This document shows, piece by piece, positions 8,720-15,920 of a DNA stretch of 21,048 nucleotides. Made by a program: the position numbers and the translations under genes. Under the pieces are notes generated by a model, which did not search any database, had not been told where the DNA came from, and saw nothing but the letters and a program-made list of their open reading frames with translations. Source of the stretch: JACMLD01 sp038229695 (lineage in GTDB: Bacteria; Bacteroidota; Bacteroidia; Chitinophagales; Chitinophagaceae). Location: NCBI GenBank assembly GCA_038229695.1, contig JBBROE010000079.1, positions 1 through 21,048 of the forward strand. Direction: 5' to 3'. Every line of letters starts with the position of its first letter. Within the stretch, counting starts at the first letter, position 1.

Positions 8720-9418
8720 TTATTGCCCGTAATAAGCACCTGGCCCGTGTTTTCTTTCATAATGTTTTTTAATCAGCGCGCCTTTCATCCGGCCAGCGCT
8801 GCTGTTGATCTGTTCAGTGAGGTAGGACATGTGGGCTACCGTTTCTAATACCCCGCTGTTGTAGACGGCTTTTTCAGGTGTACTGCCCCAGGTGAAGGGG
8901 GCATGGTTGCCTACGAGTACCATTTCCACGTCAGTATACCGGAGGTCTTTTTCCTTCATATAATTGATGATCTGGAAACCGGTTTCGTGTTCATAGTCCC
9001 CGCTGATGCTTTCATCGTTCATAGGTGGGATGCAGGGAATGTCGACCGTAAGGTGGTCGGCATGCGTGGTGCCATAAATCGGAATATCACGCAAGGATTG
9101 CGCCCAGGCGGTGGCGTAGGTGGAATGGGTATGTACAATGCCGCCGATATTTTCCCAGTGGCTGTATAGCACCGCATGCGTTTTGGTATCTGATGAGGGA
9201 CGGCCTTTTCCATCAACGGTCTGGCCGTTAAAGTCAACGACCACCATGCTGGCGGGCGTCAGCTGGTCGTACGGCACGCCGCTTGGTTTGATGGCAAATA
9301 TTCCCATGGCCCGGTCGGCGGCGCTTACATTACCGAAGGTGAAAAGCACGAGGTTCAGTTTCGGCAATTGCATATTGGCCGCATAGGCTGCTTCGCGGAT
9401 AGACTGGTATTTATCCAT
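8720..9418 (-). CDS. araD: L-ribulose-5-phosphate 4-epimerase
   Basis: Converts L-ribulose 5-phosphate to D-xylulose 5-phosphate, which feeds the pentose phosphate pathway. The 232-residue product starts at MDKYQSIREA (ATG at 9418). An open frame extends further upstream but overlaps araB and does not resemble the family, whereas E. coli AraD has 231 residues. Class II aldolase-type zinc ligands are visible: His96 and His98 (IVHTHSTY) and His172 (VGNHAPF). Asp121 (HADHLTV) and the C-terminal Tyr (KHGPGAYYGQ) match the catalytic residues known in the E. coli enzyme. The phosphate-binding SSDTKTH is at 75-81. The start lies 19 bp after the araB stop. Confidence 0.96.
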   Translation of the reverse strand: MDKYQSIREAAYAANMQLPKLNLVLFTFGNVSAADRAMGIFAIKPSGVPYDQLTPASMVVVDFNGQTVDGKGRPSSDTKTHAVLYSHWENIGGIVHTHSTYATAWAQSLRDIPIYGTTHADHLTVDIPCIPPMNDESISGDYEHETGFQIINYMKEKDLRYTDVEMVLVGNHAPFTWGSTPEKAVYNSGVLETVAHMSYLTEQINSSAGRMKGALIKKHYERKHGPGAYYGQ

Positions 9419-9437
9419 TGATGATGTGTTATCGGTG

Positions 9438-11123
9438 TCAATTCTCGTCACCCCCACGTAAGGAGTGCACAATGAATTCGCCCAGGCGGTTATATTTTTC
9501 ATACCGTTCCTGGTACAGCTTTGTTTTTTCGGGATCGGGTATATAGGTCTCCGCGAAACCGGGGCCCATTGCGGCCATGGCCTTTTCCACGGAAGGATAA
9601 ATGCCTGCGGCGGTTGCGGCAAACATGGCGGCACCGAGTGCGCAGGTCTGTTCCGACTGGTGAATACGGATGGGCATGCCCATCACATCGGCCATCATCT
9701 GCATAATAAAGGGCGATTTCTTGGCCACGCCGCCCAGCCCAATCAGTCCCTTTACGGGGATGCCTTCTTCCCGGAACCGGTCCACTATTTTTTTAGCGCC
9801 GAAACAGGTGGCTTCAACCAGCGCCCTGAACATGCGGGGGGCATCGGTTCCCAGGTTGAGTCCGCTGAAGGCGCCTTTCAGTGCCTGGTTGGCATCGGGT
9901 GTACGGCGACCATTGAGCCAGTCGACCGCCAGTTCATTGTCGAAGGATAACGGTAATGCGGCAGCGCTTTTACTCAGCGCGGTTATCATATTGGTGCTGA
10001 TAGCCAATTTGACCGAATCAAACAAAGCAGGATCGACATCCGGCATTTCGGGCAGCATCTTTTCCAGGGGCCAGAGCAGGATGCTGCGAAACCAGGCATA
10101 GGCATCGCCGAAGGCCGATTGCCCGGCCTCCATACCCATCATGCCGGGTATGACGGAGCCGGGTACCTGCCCGCAGATGCCCCTGATGAGTTTACTGTCT
10201 ACCTCGGCTACTGGTGCAACCAGCATATCGCAGGTAGACGTACCCATCACTTTGCTGAGGTGATAGGGTTCGATCTGGCCACCTACGGCACCCATGTGCG
10301 CGTCGAATGCGCCTACGCCGATAACGACGGACGAGGGCAAACCCAGCCTGGCAGCCCATTCGGCACTGATGGTACCAGCGGGTTGATCAGCGGGATAAGT
10401 CTCCCGGAATAATTTACTGGTGATACCCGCCAGCCGGTGGTCCCAGGCGGAGAAAAATTCATCGGGGGGCAGGCCATTGAATGCTTCGGCCCAAAGGGCC
10501 TTATGGCCGGCCGCACACACGCTTCGCTTTATGTTGCGGACATCGCTGCCACCGGTGAGCAGGAAGGGTATCCAGTCGCAGTGTTCTACCCAGGAGCAGA
10601 GCGCAGCGCTGACTGCAGGGTCGGCCCGCAGGATATGGAGCAGTTTGGCCCAGAACCATTCGGACGAGTAGATCCCACCGGCAAACTGCAGGTAATTGAC
10701 CGGGTAGTGTTGTGCATGCGCATTCAGTTCTGCCGCTTCATTTACGGCGGTGTGATCTTTCCACAGCACAAACATCGCGTTGGGGTTGCCGGCAAATCCA
10801 GGGAGCAGGGCAAGCGGGGTACCGGTGGCATCCACGGCAACGGGCGTGGAGCCGGTTGTATCCACTGAAATTCCTTTTACCTGTGCAGCGACCGATGGAC
10901 CCACATTTTCCACGCAAGACCGGATGGTGTGTTCCAGTCCTTCCTGGTAATCCAGCGGGTGCTGGCGAAACTGGCTTTTTGCGGGGTTGCAGTACAGGCC
11001 CGCCTGCCACCGGGGATAGTAATATACAGACGCAGCTGTTTCCTCCCCCGAGCGGGCGTTGACTATTACGGCGCGGACGGAATCAGTGCCATAGTCCACC
11101 CCAATTACGTAAGCGTCTTGCAT
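9438..11123 (-). CDS. araB: Ribulokinase
   Basis: Phosphorylates L-ribulose with ATP to L-ribulose 5-phosphate in the cytoplasm. It is 561 residues from the ATG at 11123; I rejected a TTG four codons upstream, because MQDAYVIGVDYGTDSVRAV is the usual family opening. It belongs to the FGGY kinases: ATP phosphate-1 motif VIGVDYGTDS at 6-14, catalytic-base region VGAFDAHMGAVGG, and adenosine motif LIGLGGVAKKSPFIMQMM near the C-terminus. GMEAGQSAFGD is typical of ribulokinases. The gene lies between the HAD-family gene and araD, with a 103-bp gap upstream that contains a 22-bp inverted repeat. Confidence 0.96.
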   Translation of the reverse strand: MQDAYVIGVDYGTDSVRAVIVNARSGEETAASVYYYPRWQAGLYCNPAKSQFRQHPLDYQEGLEHTIRSCVENVGPSVAAQVKGISVDTTGSTPVAVDATGTPLALLPGFAGNPNAMFVLWKDHTAVNEAAELNAHAQHYPVNYLQFAGGIYSSEWFWAKLLHILRADPAVSAALCSWVEHCDWIPFLLTGGSDVRNIKRSVCAAGHKALWAEAFNGLPPDEFFSAWDHRLAGITSKLFRETYPADQPAGTISAEWAARLGLPSSVVIGVGAFDAHMGAVGGQIEPYHLSKVMGTSTCDMLVAPVAEVDSKLIRGICGQVPGSVIPGMMGMEAGQSAFGDAYAWFRSILLWPLEKMLPEMPDVDPALFDSVKLAISTNMITALSKSAAALPLSFDNELAVDWLNGRRTPDANQALKGAFSGLNLGTDAPRMFRALVEATCFGAKKIVDRFREEGIPVKGLIGLGGVAKKSPFIMQMMADVMGMPIRIHQSEQTCALGAAMFAATAAGIYPSVEKAMAAMGPGFAETYIPDPEKTKLYQERYEKYNRLGEFIVHSLRGGDEN

Positions 11124-11163
11124 AAGCGGCAGCAACCTGTTGAAGCAACAAGATAACTTTTAT

Positions 11164-11185
11164 TTGAGTATAAGTGTCAACTCAA
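11164..11185. promoter_or_regulatory. Inverted repeat upstream of araB, candidate AraR operator
   Basis: A perfect inverted repeat TTGAGT-N10-ACTCAA lies 41 bases upstream of the araB ATG, in the gap after the HAD-family gene. Its arms are one helical turn and a half apart, as expected for a dimeric winged-helix regulator. The spacer contains ATAAGTGT, an 8-mer also present upstream of the aldose epimerase gene at 13114-13121. On the minus strand TTGACA within the repeat and TATCTTG 22 bases further on give a loose Bacteroidota promoter match. Binding by AraR is a guess from position; I did not compare with a known AraR motif. Confidence 0.35.
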
Positions 11186-11226
11186 CATTTATTTTATCCA
11201 CAGGTAGAGCCAGCAGGAGCAGGTAT

Positions 11227-11886
11227 TTAACTGAGCAGGCGACTGACGGCGGGGTCGGTGAAGTCTTGCACGAACCCGATTATGTTCGTGAACCCTGCGA
11301 ATTCGGCGGCCGGGTGCATCGTGGTGAGTACCATTACATCCATGCCGGCACGTGCGGCGGCTTCCACTCCTTTGGGCGCATCTTCGAATACCAGGCAGTT
11401 GTTCGGCGGTGTATCCAGCCTCCGGGCGGCCAGCAGAAAAGTCTCCGGGTCAGGTTTGCTCACGGGCACATCATCGGCACTCACGATGGCAGAAAAATAG
11501 TGGCGGATATGAAGGTTATCGAGTACGAAGTCAATGTTAAAGGGTATGGCGGCTGAACCAATTGCCATCGACACGGACTTGTCCGCGGCTGCTGCGAGGA
11601 ATGCTTCCAGTCCATTGATGAGTGCCAGGTGGGGAAGATAGGCTTCCTGGTAACGGCGCTCTTTTTCGAGGGAAATTTCCTTCATCCTGTTGTAGCTGAA
11701 TTTCCGCTTCCCGAATACGCGTACGAGCAGCTCGTCGTTTTTTCCATACATCTGTTCTTTCACCTGGGCAATGCTCAGGCTGGAACGTAAATCGTTGGTC
11801 AGGATATCGTGCCAGGCCGTGACATGGTAGGACATGTCGTCGATCATGGTACCATTTAGATCGAAGAGGAAAGATTGATAACGCAT
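11227..11886 (-). CDS. HAD-family hydrolase, beta-phosphoglucomutase-like, with altered motif I
   Basis: A 219-residue haloacid dehalogenase-superfamily protein with a C1 helical cap, nearest in look to beta-phosphoglucomutase and related sugar phosphatases. The start is ATG at 11886 (MRYQSFLFDLNG); a longer open frame upstream overlaps the epimerase gene antisense to nothing recognisable. Motif II is Ser111 (IGSAA), motif III Lys144 (SKPDPETF), and motif IV Glu168-Asp169 (VFEDAPKG). Motif I reads FDLNGT: the nucleophile Asp9 is kept, but the second Asp, the general acid/base in phosphatases and mutases, is Asn11 (codon AAT). It lies 52 bp after the epimerase gene and 103 bp before araB, inside the arabinose operon. 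It may dephosphorylate a pathway intermediate or have another role; its substrate cannot be read from the sequence. Confidence 0.85.
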   Translation of the reverse strand: MRYQSFLFDLNGTMIDDMSYHVTAWHDILTNDLRSSLSIAQVKEQMYGKNDELLVRVFGKRKFSYNRMKEISLEKERRYQEAYLPHLALINGLEAFLAAAADKSVSMAIGSAAIPFNIDFVLDNLHIRHYFSAIVSADDVPVSKPDPETFLLAARRLDTPPNNCLVFEDAPKGVEAAARAGMDVMVLTTMHPAAEFAGFTNIIGFVQDFTDPAVSRLLS

Positions 11887-11938
11887 TATAGTAAGGCGGT
11901 TGCTGCCGCTGCAGGGATAAGGTGATGAGGCAGGGATT

Positions 11939-13066
11939 TTAACGGACCGACAGTTTATACCGGGTGATGTTATGGTACTGCTCGCCGGGCCTGAGTATAC
12001 TGGACGGAAAACCCGGCTGGTTGGGTGAATCGGGAAAATGCTGAGTTTCCAGGCAAAGCGCGGCGTTCTTATTGATCGGCTGGCCACTGCTGGTTTTGAA
12101 GCTGCCGTCGAGGAAGTTGCCGGTATAAAATTGTATACCGGGTTGGGTGGTAAATACTTCCAACTTCCGGCCGCTGAGGCTGTCTTCCAGCACGGCCGCC
12201 TTGGCCAGCGAACCGTCTTTGCTGTTGAGCACAAAATTGTGATCATAGCCGCCGGGCACCTGGGCGATCCGTGATCCGATTACTGTGGAGCTGGTAAAAT
12301 CAAACGGTGTCCCTTGTACCGGCTTTAGCTCACCGGTTGGTATCAGGGTGGTATCAACAGGCGTATAGAAATCGGCATTGATTTGCAACTTGTCATCAAG
12401 TATGGTGCGACTGACATCGCCCGACAGGTTGAAATAACTGTGATTAGTGAGGTTCAGTGGGGTTGGCTTGTCTGTCTCCGCTTTATAATCGATACCCAGT
12501 TCGTTGTCGTCACTTAGGGTGTAGGTAACCGTTACTTTCAGGTTGCCGGGATAACCTTCTTCCCCGTCTTTGCTGAGATAGGACAGCGTAAGTGCTGCTG
12601 CGCTGTCTGATGGCTGTGCCTCCCAGACCTGCTTATCGAATCCCTTTAGGCCGCCATGGAGATGGTTTTTACCATTGTTGGCAGCGAGGGTATACATGCT
12701 GTCGCCGAGTTTGAAATGTCCGCTGGCGATACGGTTGCCGTAACGGCCTACCAGCGCCCCGAAATACGGGGGTTTGGCCAGGTAGCCGCTGAGGCTGTCG
12801 AAACCCAGGACGATGCTGCTGCGATTGCCGTTTTTGTCGGGAGATACCCAGGAAGTAACGGTACCACCATAGTTACTGATCTTTACCTGGTCACCTTTTT
12901 TATTGGTGAGCGTATACAGGTAAACCGGCTTGCCATCGGCCTGCCCGAAATCAGCCCTGGTTACACCGGCGGCATCCGCAGTTTTTTCAGTAGCATTGTT
13001 ACTGCAACTCATATTTAACACAGTTAAAAAAGATAAGGCTATGTACAGGCGGGCCATCGTTTTCAT
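11939..13066 (-). CDS. Aldose 1-epimerase (mutarotase), predicted lipoprotein
   Basis: Interconverts alpha and beta anomers of aldoses. It has 375 residues; residues 1-20 form a hydrophobic leader ending LNMSC, so Cys21 is the likely lipidation site, although the residue at -3 is Asn rather than the usual Leu. A periplasmic or outer-membrane-anchored location follows. The GalM-family core is complete: NHLHGG at 134-139, the general acid His209 in LTNHSYFNL, Asp275 in GGYDHNF, and the catalytic base Glu340 in ALCLETQHFPD. As first gene of the arabinose half, after a 178-bp gap, its natural substrate is probably arabinose released by the periplasmic arabinosidases further down the operon. Similar epimerases act on galactose and glucose, so specificity is inferred from context only. 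Confidence 0.93.
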   Translation of the reverse strand: MKTMARLYIALSFLTVLNMSCSNNATEKTADAAGVTRADFGQADGKPVYLYTLTNKKGDQVKISNYGGTVTSWVSPDKNGNRSSIVLGFDSLSGYLAKPPYFGALVGRYGNRIASGHFKLGDSMYTLAANNGKNHLHGGLKGFDKQVWEAQPSDSAAALTLSYLSKDGEEGYPGNLKVTVTYTLSDDNELGIDYKAETDKPTPLNLTNHSYFNLSGDVSRTILDDKLQINADFYTPVDTTLIPTGELKPVQGTPFDFTSSTVIGSRIAQVPGGYDHNFVLNSKDGSLAKAAVLEDSLSGRKLEVFTTQPGIQFYTGNFLDGSFKTSSGQPINKNAALCLETQHFPDSPNQPGFPSSILRPGEQYHNITRYKLSVR

Positions 13067-13244
13067 CGCAATAGTTTTGCTGAAACAATATTTTGAAGGC
13101 CGAAAATAAGGAAATAAGTGTATCTAAAGCGATTATTAATCCCTGCAGCCGTCTCTTACAAGCCAGAAAAAATCACCATAACGTTTGCCGGACCGGCAGG
13201 GTATTACAACCTTACTACAGCAATGCGCAGTAGTTGTTTGATGT
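13067..13244 (-). promoter_or_regulatory. 178-bp gap between uronate and arabinose operons, probable promoter region
   Basis: This is the longest gene-free stretch in the window. The 100 bases nearest the epimerase start are strongly A/T-rich, unlike the flanking genes, as expected for a promoter. On the minus strand TATTTTCG (13108-13101) is one base from the Bacteroidota -7 box TAnnTTTG, with TTTA 16 bases upstream, which is a short spacer. The region also holds ATAAGTGT (13114-13121, shared with the gap before araB) and TGTATCTAA (13119-13127), whose complement TTAGATACA recurs before the symporter gene. I see no tRNA or small ORF here. Confidence 0.4.
13167..13198 (-). terminator. Weak candidate terminator after the hexuronate transporter gene
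   Basis: The perfect 13-base inverted repeat TGCCGG-T-CCGGCA (13186-13198) can form a 5-bp stem with a 3-base loop. On the minus strand a run of six T follows, but only after 13 bases (13172-13167), which is far for an intrinsic terminator. It lies 47 bases past the transporter stop codon, the right place to separate the two operons. It could equally be a protein-binding palindrome. Confidence 0.22.
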
Positions 13245-14603
13245 TTATAAGTCCGTTACAGGCCGGTATCGCGGTACCAGTATTTTCATGACCGACCATG
13301 CTACGAGATAAGCCAGGGCGCAAATGGTAAACATAATCGTATAACCGGTCTGGATATGACCGAGCGATTTATAATGATCAAACAGTGCTCCGCCCAGCTT
13401 AGACATGAACACCCCTCCCAGCCCACCGGCCATACCCCCTATCCCCACCACCGAACCGACCGCTTTCTTCGGAAACATATCGGACACCGTAGTGAATATA
13501 TTAGCCGACCAGGCCTGGTGGGCGGAAGCCCCGATGCCGATTAGGAATACCGGTATCCAGAAGCTGATGTAGCCAAGCGGTTGTGCGGCCAGCACCACCA
13601 GCGGGAAGGCGGCGATGATGAGCATCGCCTTCATTCGGCCATCGTACACTTTGTAACCCTGGCGGATATAATACATCGGAAGCCAGCCCCCGGCTACGCT
13701 GCCCACCATGGCCAGCGTATACAACAGGGCAAGGGGAATCATGATCGCTTCGTCCACCATATTGTATTGCGCTTTCATGTAGGCAGGCAGCCAGAAAAGA
13801 AAAAACCACCAGACGCCGTCAGTAAGAAATTTGCCCAGGGTGAACGCCCAGGTCTGCCGGTATTGCAGCAGGAGTGTCCAGGAGACACGGGTCGTCCCGG
13901 TATTTTCGTCTACTTCTTCTTCCTCACTAAGGATATAATTTCTTTCCGCGGCAGACAGGCGCTTCTGCTCTTCGGGTTTGTCGTAGTAAATCAACCACAG
14001 TACCAGCCAGAGTAGGCCAATACCCCCGATGATGATAAATGCAGCGCCCCAGCCCCAGTTTACCCGGATCCACGGAACGGTGAGCGGGGCCAGGACGGCA
14101 CCCACATTGGCTCCCGAATTGAATATCCCTGTAGCAAAAGACCGTTCCTTTTTGGGAAAATAATCTGCCGTAGCTTTGATCGCTGCCGGGAAATTCCCGG
14201 CTTCACCCAGCGCGAGCACAGCGCGGGAAAACATGAAGCCGAGCACGGACACCGAAAATGCGGTGATACCCAGGAGGCCGAGCATCAGCGAGACTTCTTT
14301 CCCGATAGGAATAGCCAGGGCATGGATGATGGCGCCGAGTGACCAGATGACGATGGCAATGGCATACCCTTTTTTTGTGCCGAGCTTATCGATGATACGC
14401 CCCGCAAACAGCATGGAGAATGCATATACAAACTGGAAGATCGCCGTGATATTGGCATAATCATTATTGGTCCAGTGAAACTTTTCTGCCAGGTAAGGTT
14501 GCAGCAGGCTGAGCACCTGCCGGTCAAGATAGTTGACCGTGGTGGCGAAAAAAAGCAGGCCGCAAATCGTCCAGCGGTATTTCCCGATGCTCGTTTTATT
14601 CAT
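13245..14603 (-). CDS. exuT: Hexuronate transporter, MFS anion:cation symporter family
   Basis: A 452-residue, 12-helix inner-membrane permease of the major facilitator superfamily, ACS family, probably importing galacturonate and/or glucuronate with protons. The first helix ends in NYLDRQVLS (24-32), a mark of ExuT/DgoT-type organic-acid transporters. The loop after helix 2 carries the basic MFS motif GRIIDKLGTKKG. A cytosolic loop near residue 220 is acidic (EEEEVDENTG). It follows kdgA after 60 bp and is the last gene of the uronate set before the 178-bp gap. Uronate cargo is inferred from the surrounding uxaC, uxaA and kdg genes; the family also carries gluconate-like acids and galactonate. 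Confidence 0.9.
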   Translation of the reverse strand: MNKTSIGKYRWTICGLLFFATTVNYLDRQVLSLLQPYLAEKFHWTNNDYANITAIFQFVYAFSMLFAGRIIDKLGTKKGYAIAIVIWSLGAIIHALAIPIGKEVSLMLGLLGITAFSVSVLGFMFSRAVLALGEAGNFPAAIKATADYFPKKERSFATGIFNSGANVGAVLAPLTVPWIRVNWGWGAAFIIIGGIGLLWLVLWLIYYDKPEEQKRLSAAERNYILSEEEEVDENTGTTRVSWTLLLQYRQTWAFTLGKFLTDGVWWFFLFWLPAYMKAQYNMVDEAIMIPLALLYTLAMVGSVAGGWLPMYYIRQGYKVYDGRMKAMLIIAAFPLVVLAAQPLGYISFWIPVFLIGIGASAHQAWSANIFTTVSDMFPKKAVGSVVGIGGMAGGLGGVFMSKLGGALFDHYKSLGHIQTGYTIMFTICALAYLVAWSVMKILVPRYRPVTDL

Positions 14604-14663
14604 GATGGCAATTTAATCAACCTGCGGTGCAGAGAGGGTGGAAAAATGCAAGTGCCGAAACCG

Positions 14664-15332
14664 TTAGCTCCCCTTTTTTACTTTATCAATTGTAGCCATC
14701 ACTTCCCGGGTCAAGGATTCAATGGCTGCATAATCTTTATTTTCCATTAACTTTTTACTGATGAGTTTGCTGCCCATGCCTACCGCGCATACGCCGGCTT
14801 TGAACCAGCCACCGATATTTTCTGCGGTTGTATCCACGCCGCCGGTGGGCATAAACAACAGTTTGGGAAAAATATCTTTTATGCCGGATAAAAACTCTGG
14901 TCCCAGCATATTGCCGGGGAACAGTTTGATGAAGCCGATGCCGGCATTTTCTGCAGCGATGATCTCGCTGGGTGTCATACAGCCGGGCGCATAGAAAACA
15001 GCTTTGGAACGGGCATAATCGGCCACTTCCGGCACAAACCCCGGACTCACCAGGAAATCGGCGGCGGCCTCCACGTACTGGCGGGCGGATGACAGGTTCT
15101 TGATGGTACCAATGCCAAGGAGTAGCCCGGGCATTTCTGCATTGCGCAGCGCCACCAGCTGTTTGAAGTTGGCAAAGGCGGCTTCGCCGCGATTGGTGTA
15201 TTCAACAGCCATGATGCCCGCACGATACAGCGCTTTCAGCACTTCTTTGCTCACCGTTTCATCGGCGTTGAAGAAGAGGGGAAGCATCCCCTGTTGTACG
15301 ATGCCATGGGTTACCGTTTCGATACTATTCAT
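14664..15332 (-). CDS. kdgA: 2-dehydro-3-deoxy-6-phosphogluconate aldolase (KDPG aldolase)
   Basis: Cleaves KDPG, the product of KdgK, to pyruvate and glyceraldehyde 3-phosphate. The 222 residues form a single class I aldolase barrel. The Schiff-base lysine is Lys136 in FIKLFPG; Glu44 (AVEYTNRG) matches the catalytic Glu of the E. coli enzyme; TGGV at 163-166 and GMGSKL at 185-190 bind phosphate in this family. The family also splits 4-hydroxy-2-oxoglutarate and 6-phospho-2-dehydro-3-deoxygalactonate, but the adjacent KDG kinase gene makes KDPG the obvious substrate. Start ATG at 15332, 47 bp after the YhcH-family gene. Confidence 0.95.
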   Translation of the reverse strand: MNSIETVTHGIVQQGMLPLFFNADETVSKEVLKALYRAGIMAVEYTNRGEAAFANFKQLVALRNAEMPGLLLGIGTIKNLSSARQYVEAAADFLVSPGFVPEVADYARSKAVFYAPGCMTPSEIIAAENAGIGFIKLFPGNMLGPEFLSGIKDIFPKLLFMPTGGVDTTAENIGGWFKAGVCAVGMGSKLISKKLMENKDYAAIESLTREVMATIDKVKKGS

Positions 15333-15379
15333 ACGTTGGAATATTGTTGTGAGTTTAGCCGAACCCCAATGGGCCGGAA

Positions 15380-15832
15380 TTATATTTTCACTTTGATGAC
15401 GAGCTTCCTGATTTGACCTTCACCGATGAGGGGCGCATGTACGTCTTCCGGAAAAAAGATCGCAAACTGGCCGGCCTGTAATTCAAAAAACATGTCGGGC
15501 CGGTCGTTGTACAGCTGAACATCCTTAGCGTCGTTGTAATCCCCATTTTCGCGGGTACAGGTGGCGCGCGGTTTCCAGCCAAACCGCTCGGGACCCTGCA
15601 GGCAAAGCTGTATGTCGATGTGTTTGTTATGGCATTCAAATTTAGCAGTGGACTCCTGCTCGGTCATGCCCTTTTTATGCATAAGGGAGGCATGGAGTTG
15701 GTCCTCCTCAATTGAATATTTCCCCGCTTCGAGGGTATCCAGACCTGTGGTTGCGATATACCCGAACGCCTGCCGGAACAGGGGGTGGACGGAAAAATAC
15801 CGCGATGCATTGTCTATTGTATCGATGATCAT
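15380..15832 (-). CDS. YhcH/YjgK/YiaL (DUF386) family cupin protein
   Basis: A 150-residue cupin of the YhcH/YjgK/YiaL family. I chose the ATG at 15832 (MIIDTIDNASRYF), the usual family opening. The same frame is open 38 codons further upstream, but that part overlaps kdgK and has no family resemblance. Cupin-type metal-binding candidates are His52 and the charged stretch ECHNKHIDIQLCLQG, then FFPEDVHAPLIG near the C-terminus followed by RKLVIKVK. Members sit in sialate, rhamnose/xylulose and uronate operons; E. coli YhcH (NanQ) has been reported to act as an N-acetylneuraminate anomerase. By analogy this one may help anomerise a keto-sugar acid such as KDG or an unsaturated uronate; that is inference. 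It lies between kdgK and kdgA, with an 88-bp gap upstream. Confidence 0.88.
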   Translation of the reverse strand: MIIDTIDNASRYFSVHPLFRQAFGYIATTGLDTLEAGKYSIEEDQLHASLMHKKGMTEQESTAKFECHNKHIDIQLCLQGPERFGWKPRATCTRENGDYNDAKDVQLYNDRPDMFFELQAGQFAIFFPEDVHAPLIGEGQIRKLVIKVKI

Positions 15833-15920
15833 AGTATTGTTGTTGACTGTTGGTATGCCGTACACGTGTGCGACGCAACGATGCTGATGCGCGCACCTCC
15901 GGCCGGGCTCCGTAAAAATT

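Noticed and set aside
9419..9634. 72-codon N-terminal extension of araD
   Set aside because: It overlaps the 3' end of araB; the family length and opening fit the ATG at 9418.
11887..12246. 120-codon N-terminal extension of the HAD-family frame
   Set aside because: It overlaps most of the epimerase gene's 3' end in another frame, is low in family resemblance, and the HAD fold starts exactly at the ATG at 11886.
13067..13244. A small gene or tRNA in the largest gap
   Set aside because: No open frame with a credible start and no cloverleaf-like arms were seen; the stretch looks like A/T-rich promoter DNA.
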